From assembly GCF_029633865.1 (NCBI RefSeq), contig NC_079223.1, forward strand, positions 37,569,706-37,633,705: a DNA stretch of 64,000 nt, written 5' to 3'. Under the pieces are notes generated by a model, which was not told the DNA's origin, did not search any database, and saw nothing but the letters and a program-made list of their open reading frames with translations. The translations under genes were made by a program, and so were the position numbers. This DNA is from Lampris incognitus (Eukaryota; Chordata; Actinopteri; Lampriformes; Lampridae). Below, in pieces: positions 12,601 to 24,936 of the stretch. Each line of letters begins with the position of its first letter. The first letter of the stretch is position 1.

Positions 12601-15600
12601 GTCCAGGGGCTTATGCCAGGTTTCAGTGAGAGAAAGGAAATCAAAGTTACTGTCAGCTATAAAATCTTGCAGAATAAGGCTTTTGTTACTGAGTGAATGT
12701 GTGTTGAGCAAAAACAGGGAGGCAGTGCAGTATTTGATGGTCAGGTAAAAATCCATAAGATAGGCAAGCCATAAAATCAATTTAAAATAACCCAAAGGTC
12801 TCAAGGAGCCATTAAAAGTTGTTAATAGTTAAAAAGTAGGTAGAGACACAAAAAACAAACTGCAGCTAACATTTGGAACTGGAACCCGGAGATGACCATT
12901 TGCCTGTCTAACTGGCTGCTGGCCTGTCTGTCTGCCTGTGTCTGTCCATTTTCTGTGCCTCTCTATCAGAAACCTCCCAGCCAAGTCCCTAGAAGAAGCT
13001 CAAAGACACAAGCTGGAGTATGAGGAGATGGTGGCTGGAGCAAAGAGAAGAGGTACACACACCTTAAGAGTAGAGTGCAGTTTATTAGTATTATTTTGAA
13101 TGGGTAAAAGTAATATTACTGACATCATTAAAGCTAATTCTACTGAATGAGTTATTCAGCTAAATACCACAAATCACAATTTTGCTCCTTTTGTCTTTCA
13201 CTTTCTTGTTTCTGGATTTGTGTCTCTATAACTCTCCCTCCCTTCGACCCTCTCCCGCTCTCTTACTCATGCTCTCTTTCTCTCTCCCTCTCTCTCTCTG
13301 GCTCCCTTCTGCCTTTCGGTCTGTGCCCTGTGTCTCTCTCTCTCCTCTTTCTCTCTTTCAGAGGTGAAGGAGGCACAGAAGAAGAAGCGGCAGATGAAGG
13401 AGAGACTCAGACAGGAAGAGAGTATCTCCCACGCCATGGTGATCTGGAACAACGAGATCCTACCTCACTGGGAAACCATGTAAGACTGAATATCTACGTA
13501 ATCCATTTATGTTCAAGTTTATTGGTCACATACTCATCATAGACATATAAGGGCAGTGAAATGGTCTTTCACAAGTAATGTGCGCTTGGAATAACAACTG
13601 GAGTAAAAATATAGTTAGAATAGAACAATAGAGTAAAAATATATTTGAAAAATAATATAGTGTAATGTAGAAATGAAGTATAAAACTATGTTGCATAAAA
13701 AAACTGTGTGGTTTACTATGTAGTCACTATGGTTTGGATTCAAAAACTCCTCTAGTTTATTCCCAGCCTTAGACTGAATGACTACGATGGAGACCGCATG
13801 AGACAAAATAACTATAATCTAAGTGCATGAAAGACTAATTTACTCTCTGGATGTTTGTTTGTACCTTTGTGTGTGTGTGTGTGTGGCATTGGCTTGTTTA
13901 GGAAAGGAACGCGGCGTGTGAGGGATCTCTGGTGGCAGGGTCTGCCCCCAAGCGTTAGAGGAACCGTCTGGAGTCTGGCCATCGGCAATGAGCTCAACAT
14001 CACACCAGGTACACAGACATGAGCCCACACACACACATGCATTATAAACACGTATATACACAGACAATCACATGCAGGGTAATCATACGACGCGCACAAA
14101 TCAACTTACAGTGCACACACACAAAATTGCAATTATGCGGTCATGCAGCAAGTGAATACACACTGTTTTCTTATCTCTGTCTGTGTTTTTTTTTGGGGGG
14201 GTGGGGTTCAGGCTGTTTTTTGTATTTGAGTTTAAAAAAAAACCTGATGTATGTGTTTGTGTGTTTCTGTCTAGAGCTGTATGAGATCTTCCTGTCCAGA
14301 GCCAAAGAGAAGTGGAGGAGCTACAGTGAGACCAGCTCAGTCAACGACAGTGAGAGCGGTGAGCTCAGATATTAGAATCCATCGATTCAGCTGGCAGCAG
14401 ACAAAAATACACAGCCAGACGTCCGGGTAGCGTGGCGGTCTAGTCCATTGCCTACCAACACGGGGATCGCTGTATTGAATCCCCGTTACCTCCGGCTTGG
14501 TCGGGCATCTCTACAGACACAATTGGCCATGTCTGCAGGTGGGAAGCTGGTATGTGGGTGTGTGTCCTGTTCGCTGCACTCGCGCCTCCTTTGGTCGGTC
14601 GGGGCACCTGTTCGGGGGGGGGGGGTCTTGGGGGAATAGTGTGATCCTCCCACGCGCTACGTCCCCCTGGCGAAACTCCTCACTGTCAGGTGAAAAGAAG
14701 TGACTGGCGACTCCACATGTATCGGAGGAGACGTGGTAGTCTGCAGCCCTCCCCGGGTCAACAGAGGGGGTGGAGCAGCGACTGGGACAGCTCAGAAGAG
14801 TCTGGTAATTGCCTGGATACAATTGGGGAGGAAAAGGGGGGCGGATCCAAATAAATAAATAAATAAATACACAGCCAGTCAGATAACTGCTCTGACAGCT
14901 TAACTTGAGTATTCACATCCGTTAACAATCAGAAATGGCAGAAAAGACTGACTGCAGCTTACTGAGTTGTATTAAAGTTGTGCTGCTGAAAATAAAGACA
15001 TTACTATATAATCACAGATAGTTAAATCAGTTCAAGTGGACACATTACTATATGGTGAATTGTCCAACAGTGGAAAAAATAAAACAACTGAAGGAACATA
15101 CAACTATGAAATGTGTACAATCATACATAGCCAAAATACCTCACCGTATAAATGAACAACTTTAAAGGTAGAAATCTGATGAACCCTAATTCAAGCTGTG
15201 TCGAAGGACTAAATCTGATACAAACATTTCCCAGTCTGTAACAACTTATACTTCAGTTACTGCATTTTAAGGGAGCGACCTTCAAACAACCTCTCAATTT
15301 AATTTATGAAATCACATTCACTTAAAACCTGAAGGACAGTAAATTACAACATAAACCCATAGCAAATAATTCATCCATTTACCACCTGAAGAACGAGAAG
15401 CATTTTCCTTGTCCTCATCAGCCACGGCCTGCAACAGTACTCTGGCTGGGGAAAAAAAAGAAAGAAAAACCACTGACTTTGCCACAGTTTGCTGCCACTG
15501 TTAGAAACTCGTAGTGATAAAATCCAAATGTTACCCGACCCTGTTGAGGTGAAATTTCACAATAAAATATTTTTCCATTTATTTTTTTCCCATTAAACTG

Positions 15601-17106
15601 TCTCTTCTCTGTGTGTTGTGTTTTCAGACTGCGGAGCGTCTCTTGCAGACAGAGAATCCAGTCTGGATCTCATTAAACTGGATATTTCCAGAACTTTCCC
15701 CTCCCTCTTCATCTTCCAGAAGGTAAAGGCACACTGTAGGCTTGTCTTGGTGCACAGGTTTTCAGGTGACTTTGTATTTAGGCAACATGGGTGGTGTCAA
15801 ACTGCATCAGTGCTGGTATTTTGTCATCACAAAATGAAAACGTCTTGTTGCTCAATAGGCATGAACAACACACCTTAAGTGCTGATCAGTTACAGTATAA
15901 GAGTGATGTAACTGTCCAGCCAGTATCAAATTACAACATAGCCTTGGGTCATTTATTAAAAGGTTATATTAAAGAGTAACAATGCCAGTGTAAAAACTGG
16001 TAACGCTGGGTGGGATGTGTCTGGCATACTGGGTGTGTCTTTAAGTGTGATTCTGCGACCAGGATAAAGGTTTATGTCAGATGAGAGACAGAGAAGGCAG
16101 GCATAGGGGCATCCAGGTGGCGTGGCGGTCTATTCTGTTGCCTACCAATACGGGGATCGCCGGTTCGAATCCCCGTGTTACCTCTGGCTTGGTTCGGTGT
16201 CCCTACAGACACTATTGGCCGTGTCTGCGGGTGGGAAGCCGGATGTGGGTGTGTGTCCTGGTCGCTGCACTAGCGCCTCCTCCGGTTGGTCGGGGCGCCT
16301 GTTCGGGGGGAACTTGGGGGGGGAATAGCATCATCCTCCCACACGCTACGTCCCCCTGGCAAAACACCTCACTGTCGGGTGTCTGGGTAGCATAGCAGTC
16401 TATTCCATTGCCTACCAACACGGATCTTCGGTTTGAATCCCTGTGTTACCTTCAGCTCGGTCGGGCATCTCTACAGACACAGTTGGCTGTGTCTACGGGA
16501 GGGAAGCCGGATGTGGGTATGTGTCCTGGTCGCTGCACTAGCGCCTCCTCTGGTCAGGGGGGGCACCTGTTCGGAGGGGAGGGGGAACTGGGGGGAATAG
16601 CGTGATCCTCCCATGTGTTACGTCCCCCTGGCGAAACTCCTCACTGTCAGGTGAAAAGAAGCGGCTGGCAACTCCACATGTATTGAAGGAGGCATGTGGA
16701 AGTCTGCAGCCCTCCCCGGATCGGCAGAGGGGGTGGTGCAGCGACCGGGACGGCTCAGAAGAGTGGGGTAATTGGTCAGATACAATTGGAGAGAAAAAAA
16801 GGGGGGGGGGATTCCAAAAAATAAATAATTACTTGTCTCTGGAGAAATTTGAAAATTTCATTGCTGTTGCTTCATAGTTTTTCCAGCTTTTGCAAGCGTT
16901 GAAACTTAAAAGAAAAAATTTTTTTTTTCCAAGATGAGAAAGGGCCAGGGTATACTGATACTTGGGGTTGATGTTACCATTTTAAAAGGTTTGAATCTCT
17001 CTCTCTCTCTCTCTCATGCTAAAGGGGGGTCCCTACCATGATCTCCTCCACAGTGTGCTGGGGGCCTACACTTGCTACAGACCGGATATTGGCTATGTTA
17101 GTCAAA

Positions 17107-17156
<50 letters not shown>

Positions 17157-20100
17157 ATGCTTTCTCTCTGTCAACACACAAGCAAAGTAAACATGCATGC
17201 CCACATGCAGATACAACATTCCTAAAATCTTACTCTCGTGTGCATCATCACACAAACATAGGACACATAACACTCAATCACACAATAACCATATAAACAC
17301 ATTTTCCTTTCACCCAAACACACACAGACTCATACAATCTACTACAACCAATGTGCTTTAAAACCGCTGACCCGGGGTCTGTATTTACGGTTTGTCTCAG
17401 GTCCAGGGCATGTCATTTATCGCTGCTGTGCTGATCCTGAACCTGGAGGAAGCGGATGCCTTCATCACTTTTGCGAACCTGCTCAATAAACCCTGTCAGA
17501 TGGCCTTCTTCAGAGTGGACCATGAGCTGGTACAAACACATTTTTTTGGGTTTTTTTTTATTAGTGAGGACCATCATTGACTACATTCATTCCCTAGCCA
17601 CTAAACTTATCCTTAACCATCAGAACTACATGATTCATCTTAACCTTTACCCTAATTTTAATCTAATCCTAATTCCAACCCTTAACCCAAGTACTAACTT
17701 TAGCTGCTTGAAGGGCGTCCGTGTAGCATAGCACTCTATTCCGTTGCCTACCAACGCGGGGCTTGCCTGTTCGAATCCTCGTGTTACCTCGGGGGTCGGG
17801 CGTTCCTACAGACACAATTGGCTGTGTCTGTGGGTGGGAAGCCAGATGTGTGTGTGTGTGTCCTGGTCACTGCACTAGCGCCTCCTCTGGTCAGTTGGGG
17901 CACCTGTTCGGGGGGAGGGGGTTGGGGGGAATAATGTGATCCTCCCTTGCGCTACGTCCCCCTGGTGAAACTCCTCACTGTCGGGTGAAAAGAAGTGGCT
18001 GGTGACGCCACATGTATCAAGGCATGTGGTAGTCTGCAGCCCTCCCTGGATCGGCAGAGGCGTTGGAGCAGCGACCGGGACAGCTCAGAAAAGTGGGGTA
18101 ATTGACCAGGTACATATGGTATATATGGATATGTATATATACAGTGCATCTGGAAAGTATTCACACCCCTTCACTTTCCCCACATTTTGTTATGTTACAG
18201 CCTTATTCCAAAATGGATTAAATTCCTTTTTTTCTCATCAATCTAGATACAATACCCCATAATGACAAAGTGAAAAAGGTTTTGTAGATTTTTTTGCAAA
18301 TTTATTAAAAATAAAAAACTGAAATATTGCATGTACATAAGTATTCACACCCTTTGCTATGACACTCAAAATTGAGCTCATGTTCATCCTATTTCCACTG
18401 ATCATCCTTGAGATGTTTCTACATCTTGATTGGAGTCCACCTGTAGTAAATTCAATTGATTGGACATGATTTGGAAAGGCACACACCTGTCTATATAAGG
18501 TCCCACTGTTGACAGTGCATGTCAGAGCAGAAACCAAGCCATAAAGTCAAAGGAATTTGTCTGTGGACCTCCGAGACAGGATTGTATCGAGGCACAGATC
18601 TGGGGAAGGGTACAAAAAATGTCTACAGCTTTGAGGGTCCCGAAGAGCACAGTGGTCTCCATCATTTGTAAATGGAAGAAGTTTGGATCCACCAGGACTC
18701 TTCCTAGAGCTGGCCACCCAGCCAAACTGAGCAATCAGGGGAGAAGGGCCTTGGTCAGGGAGGTGACCAAGAACCCAATGGTCACTCTGACAGAGCTCCA
18801 GCGTTCCTCTGTGGAGATGGGAGAACCTTCCAGAAGGACAACCATCTCTGCAGCACTCCATCAATCAGGCCTTTATGGTAGAGTGGCCAGACGGAAGCCT
18901 CTGCTCAGTAAAAGGCACATGACAGCTCGCTTGGAGTTTGCCAGAAAGTACCTAAAGGACTCTCAGACCATGAGAAACAAGATTCTCTGGTCTGATAAAA
19001 CCAAGATTGAACTCTTTGGCCTCAATGCCAAACGTCACGTCTGGAGTAAGCCAGGCACCTCTCATCACCTTGCTGATACCATCCCTACAGTGAAGCATGG
19101 TAGTGGCAGCATCATGCTGTGGGGATGTTTTTCAGCGGCAGGAACTGGGAGACTAGTCAGGATCGAGGGAAGGATGAATGGAGCAAAGTACAGAGAGATC
19201 CTTGATGAAAACCTTCTCCAGAGCGCTCAGGACCTCAGACTGGGGCGAAGGTTTACTTTTCAACACGACAGCGACTCTAAGCACACCGTCAAGACAACGA
19301 AGGAGTGGCTTCGGGACAAGTCTGTGAATGTCCTTGAGTGGCCCAGCCAGAGCCCAGACTTGAACCCCATTGAACATCTCTGGAAAGACCTGAAAATAGC
19401 TGTGCAGTGACGCTCCCCATCTAACCTTACAGAGCTGGGGAGGATCTGCAGAGAAGAATGGGAGAAATACCCCAAATATAGGTGTGCCAAGCTTGTAGAT
19501 TCATACCCAAGACTTGAGGCTGTAATCGCTGCCAAGGGTGCCTCAACCAAGTACTGAGTAAAGGGTGTGAATACGTATGCAATATTTCAGTTTTTTATTT
19601 TTAATAAATTTGAAAAAATTTCTACAAAACCTTTTTCGCTTTGTCATTATGGGGTATTGTATGTAGATTGATGAGGAAAAAGAAGGAATTTAATCCATTT
19701 TGGAATAAGGCTGTAACATAACAAAATGTGGGGAAAGTGAAGGGGTGTGAATACTTTCCGGATGCACTGTATATATATATATCTCCATCTATCCATTATC
19801 CAAGCCGCTTATCCTTATCAGGGTCGCGGGGATGCTGGAGCCTATCCCAGCAGTCATTGGGCAGCAGGTGGGGAGATACCCTGGACAGGCTGCCAGTACA
19901 TCACAATTTAATACACACATTAAGCGCGACACACATACACCAGACAGTATGTACATAATCTGCATGCAAATACACTCATGCTTTATCACAGACGTGTAAT
20001 GGCACAGTTAAAGGATTGACTGTTTTGACTGAGTTACTTGTCAGTGTCCTGCATCAGAAAACCAACCCTCCCTCTGTTGTCTGTCTGTCCTTCTCCATGC

Positions 20101-23100
20101 TTTAGATGATGAAATATTTTGCGGCCTTTGAGGTGTTCTTTGAGGAGAACCTGCCTCGTCTCTCCAACCATTTCCAGACCAACAACCTGACCCCTGACCT
20201 CTATCTCATCGACTGGTGAGCTACTGAAGTCAACCTCGAACCTGCATTAGAATATATAGAAACACACCTGTGGGGGTCAGCAAACTTGCTTGGTGGTATA
20301 TATAAAACTGAGTGTAGGTGTCTTTGAATTTGTGTCAGTGTTGTGTCACCCTTCCCTGTTTGTTTGGTTCAGTGTTTGTCATTTGAGATTAAGATTTATT
20401 GAGATTATTATGATGCACACTGTATAATCTCTGATTATTTGTATACATTTCCGCAACATGGAAACTTATTGATGTTATGCACACTTAAGTATTTTCCAAG
20501 TTATCTTTTATATTTACACTACCGTTCAAAAGTTTGGGATCACCCAAACAATTTTGTGTTTTCCATGAAAAGTCACACTTATTCACCACCATATGTTGTG
20601 AAATGAATAGAAAATAGAGTCAAGACATTGACAAGGTTAGAAATAATGATTTGTATTTGAAATAAGATTTTTTTTACATCAAACTTTGCTTTCGTCAAAG
20701 AATCCTCCATTTGCAGCAATTACAGCATTGCAGACCTTTGGCATTCTAGCTGTTAATTTGTTGAGGTAATCTGGAGAAATTGCACCCCACGCTTCCAGAA
20801 GCAGCTCCCACAAGTTGGATTGGTTGGATGGGCACTTCTTTGAGCAGATTGAGTTTCTGGAGCATCACATTTGTGGGGTCAATTAAACGCTCAAAATGGC
20901 CAGAAAAAGAGAACTTTCATCTGAAACTCGACAGTCTATTCTTGTTCTTAGAAATGAAGGCTATTCCATGCGAGAAATTGCTAAGAAATTGAAGATTTCC
21001 TACACCGGTGTGTACTACTCCCTTCAGAGGACAGCACAAACAGGCTCTAACCAGAGTAGAAAAAGAAGTGGGAGGCCGCGTTGCACAACTGAGCAAGAAG
21101 ATAAGTACATTAGAGTCTCTAGTTTGAGAAACAGACGCCTCACAGGTCCCCAACTGGCATCTTCATTAAATAGTACCTGTTAGAGCCTGTTTGTGCTGTC
21201 CTCTGAAGGGAGTAGTACACACCGGTGTAGGAAATCTTCAATTTCTTAGCAATTTCTCGCATGGAATAGCCTTCATTTCTAAGAACAAGAATAGACTGTC
21301 GAGTTTCAGAGGAAAGTTCTCTTTTTCTGGCCATTTTGAGCGTTTAATTGACCCCACAAATGTGATGCTCCAGAAACTCAATCTGCTCAAAGAAGTGCCC
21401 ATCCAACCAATCGAACTTGTGGGAGCTGCTTCTGGAAGCGTGGGGTGCAATTTCTCCAGATTACCTCAACAAATTAACAGCTAGAATGCCAAAGGTCTGC
21501 AATGCTGTAATTGCTGCAAATGGAGGATTCTTTGACGAAAGCAAAGTTTGATGTAAAAAAAATCTTATTTCAAATACAAATCATTATTTCTAACCTTGTC
21601 AATGTCTTGACTCTATTTTCTATTCATTTCACAACATATGGTGGTGAATAAGTATGACTTTTCATGGAAAACACGAAATTGTTTGGGTGATCCCAAACTT
21701 TTGAACGGTAGTGTATATGACCACCTTGAAACACTGAGTAAACTGGAATGTTGGGTAAAGCACGGCGGTGGTAGTGGCTAAATACACGGCTAAAGCTAAT
21801 GGCGTCTACATGATTTTGACCCAGCACTTGCAGCTGTCGTTTCTTAATCCAGCAAACAGTTGAACTGCAGAAAATCAGATCTATTCAGTGATTCCTTCAA
21901 AACGGATAATGTAGTTAGTTCTCCCCAATGGCGTACTTGCATTTTATGTACATATATGATGTATATCTTCTGAAATAAAAAGTGGACAGTGAAACAACAC
22001 TGGCCTTCACACGTTCACCTGTTGGATGTACAGTAGCATAAGATCAAATAATAGGAATATATAAAAGCAAAAAATTGACAGGTTTCTAGGCACCCAAGAT
22101 TCACACATGAGCAAACAGTTTAAGTATCCAGGCATAAAGCAGTGTATTTAAGAACACAAAAACACACAACATGACAAGTCCTTTACAGGGCTCTGTTCGG
22201 CCACTGTGATCGGTCTTGTTCTGTAGCCAATTCTGGATAAATTCCAGTCCCAGTTTCACTGCAAGCAGATATAGAAATAGGTTATCTGTTGATTGGCTAC
22301 CAGCTGGCGATTACCCACTCCTGTGACCTGTCTGCAGCAGACTCCCAAATCATACCTCCCCTCCACCGTAGCCCAAAGCCTTTTAAACAGGGAAGAGAGG
22401 AGAGAGTCAAATTAAGTAGGTTTTATTTGTCCCCAGAGGGGCAATTGTTGTTTAGCAGCAGCAACATTTAAACAATTGTTGTTTAGCAGCAACATTTAAA
22501 CACACAAATACTCCATAAGGCAAATGAATACAAATACATACATGTGGTGAAGAGAACAAAGCCAACAAAAAGCCAGACAAGTCAGGTTTATTTGTGTAGC
22601 CCTAAATCACAGCTACAATCTCAGAGGGCTTAGCGTCGTGAGAAACATGAAACGGAAATGAATGACACCCTCTATCCTTTGAAACTTGAGAGAAAAAACA
22701 TTTATTCTATATCTCTTATATTTATAAACTTGAATAATCCCCCTCTTTTACACAGGAGACACAACTTTAACAAGTTTAAATACTTGGGGGGTCAACTGTC
22801 CAAAGTAACAGGGAGTGCAGAAGAGAGGTGAAGAAGAGAGGGCAGGCAGGGTGGAGTGGGTGGAGAAGAGTGTCAGGAGTGATTTGCAACAGAAGGGTAC
22901 CAACAAGAGTTAAAGGGAAGGTTTACAAGACGGTTGTGAGACCAGCTATGTTATATGGTTTGGAGACAGTGGCACTGATGAAAAGACAGGAGGCGGAGCT
23001 GGAGGTGGCAGAGTTGAAGATGGGAAGATTTTTGTTGGGAGTGACGATAAAGGACAGGATTAGGAATGAGTATATTAGAGGGACAGCTCAGGTTGGACGG

Positions 23101-24687
23101 TTTGGAGATAAAGCAAGAGAGGCAAGAATGAGATGGCTTGGACACGTGTGGAGGAGAGATGCTGGGTATATTGGGAGAAGGATGCTGAATATGGAGCTGC
23201 TAGGGAAGAAGAAAAGAGGAAGGCCAAAGAGGTTTATGGATGTGGTGAGGGAGGACATGCAGGTGGCTGGTGTGACAGAAGAAGATGCAGAGGACAGGAA
23301 GAGATGGAAACGAATGATCCACTGTGGCGACGCCTAATGAGAGCAGCTGAAAGTAGTAGTAGTAGTAGTAGTAGTTACACAGGAGACACAACTCTCCAAC
23401 CTCTCTCTTTTAACCTCTATCTCCCTCCAGGATCTTCACCCTGTATAGTAAGTCCCTTCCTCTGGATGTTGCATGTCGTGTGTGGGACGTCTTCTGCCGG
23501 GACGGGGAGGAGAGCCTGTTCCGTACGGGTCTGGGGATCCTGCGGCTCTACGAGGATGTCCTTCTTCAGATGGACTTCATCCACATTGCCCAGTTCCTCA
23601 CACGGCTGCCAGATGACCTGCCCTCACATACCCTTTTCACCGCCATGGCCAACACACACATGGTCAGCAGGAACCGACGCTGGGCTCAGGTCAGGGTTCA
23701 AAGGACAAGAAAAGGCTGTACTTGCTTTTTCTGAATTCACGTTTCTTCATTTCTGTTGCTGTCTGACAATGTTTGAAGATGCTCTGCGTTACTATTTGCC
23801 TCTGTGAAATACAACATGAGGTTACTGGTTCTTCTGGATTTACAGGCTTCTGGTATTACAAGTTCTCTTTTACCTTCTCCCTGATCCTTACCAATGTCTG
23901 TCAACTAATGTAATAATAATAATAAACTTTATTTGTATAGCACCTTTCATACATAAAATGCAGCTCAAAGTGCTTTACATTAAAAACAAGGGAAACAAAA
24001 CTCAACAACAATACAGATAAAATAAATTAAAAGTAATAAAACACAGACCTAGGCAAAAAACATAAAACAAGGTAAGAAATAAAACCACAGCACAAGATAA
24101 AAAATAAGCGTAAAAGAAATATAAGATTGAATTAATTAAAAGCAAGAGCATAAAAATGGGTCTTGAGCTGATTCTTAAAACTATGGATGTTGCTTCTCTT
24201 ATTTGTTGGAGGAGTCTATTCCAAGCTGTCGGTGCATAAACCGTGCATCAGAGCTGCGCTCCACTGTTCTCAGTGGGGTGTCAGAGTATTGTCAGATCTC
24301 AGTGTGAGTGAAGATAGTGTGGAGTTATCCAAGCAATAATTGATGGATCATTGTTTCAGCCATTATTTTGCAAAATGTTGTTGTTTGTTTAATATTTGTA
24401 AAACATTCATTTTTTGGGGGTGAGGTTGGGGGGTAATGTTTGATATCCCAAAACGTACAGGTAGTACAAAATATTTGAATGGAATATAAGCCTTCATTCT
24501 GGCATGAATAAGCTTCAATTGCTGAATATTTTAAAAGTTAAATGATATTCACAGCTCAAGCTGTATAAGACTAGTTAATGCTACAGTTCTGAAGCTCCAC
24601 AAATTTCCTTTTCTTATTATTTTTAACACAAGGTTTGGGTTTTGAATACTGGTTCTGAATTGGAACCACTTCCAAATGAACAAGAAC

Positions 24688-24728
<41 letters not shown>

Positions 24729-24729
24729 A

Positions 24730-24761
<32 letters not shown>

Positions 24762-24894
24762 TGTGTGTGTGAGTGTGTGTATGTATATGTATGTATGTAT
24801 ATACACACAGATATAGATATATATATATATGTGTGTGTGTAGATATATATATGTAGATATAGGAAAAAAACTTTAATGCATTTCATTATATATC

Positions 24895-24936
<42 letters not shown>

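Noticed and set aside
8994..12830. A single L2 element simply split by an RTE insertion
   Set aside because: The RT half of the L2 is missing on both sides and no target duplication was found, so two separate fragments are equally likely.
16122..16395. Intact box A/B signals suggesting tRNA genes at SINE heads
   Set aside because: They are dispersed copies joined to a common body and tail, with no complete acceptor stem, so they are SINEs rather than tRNA genes.
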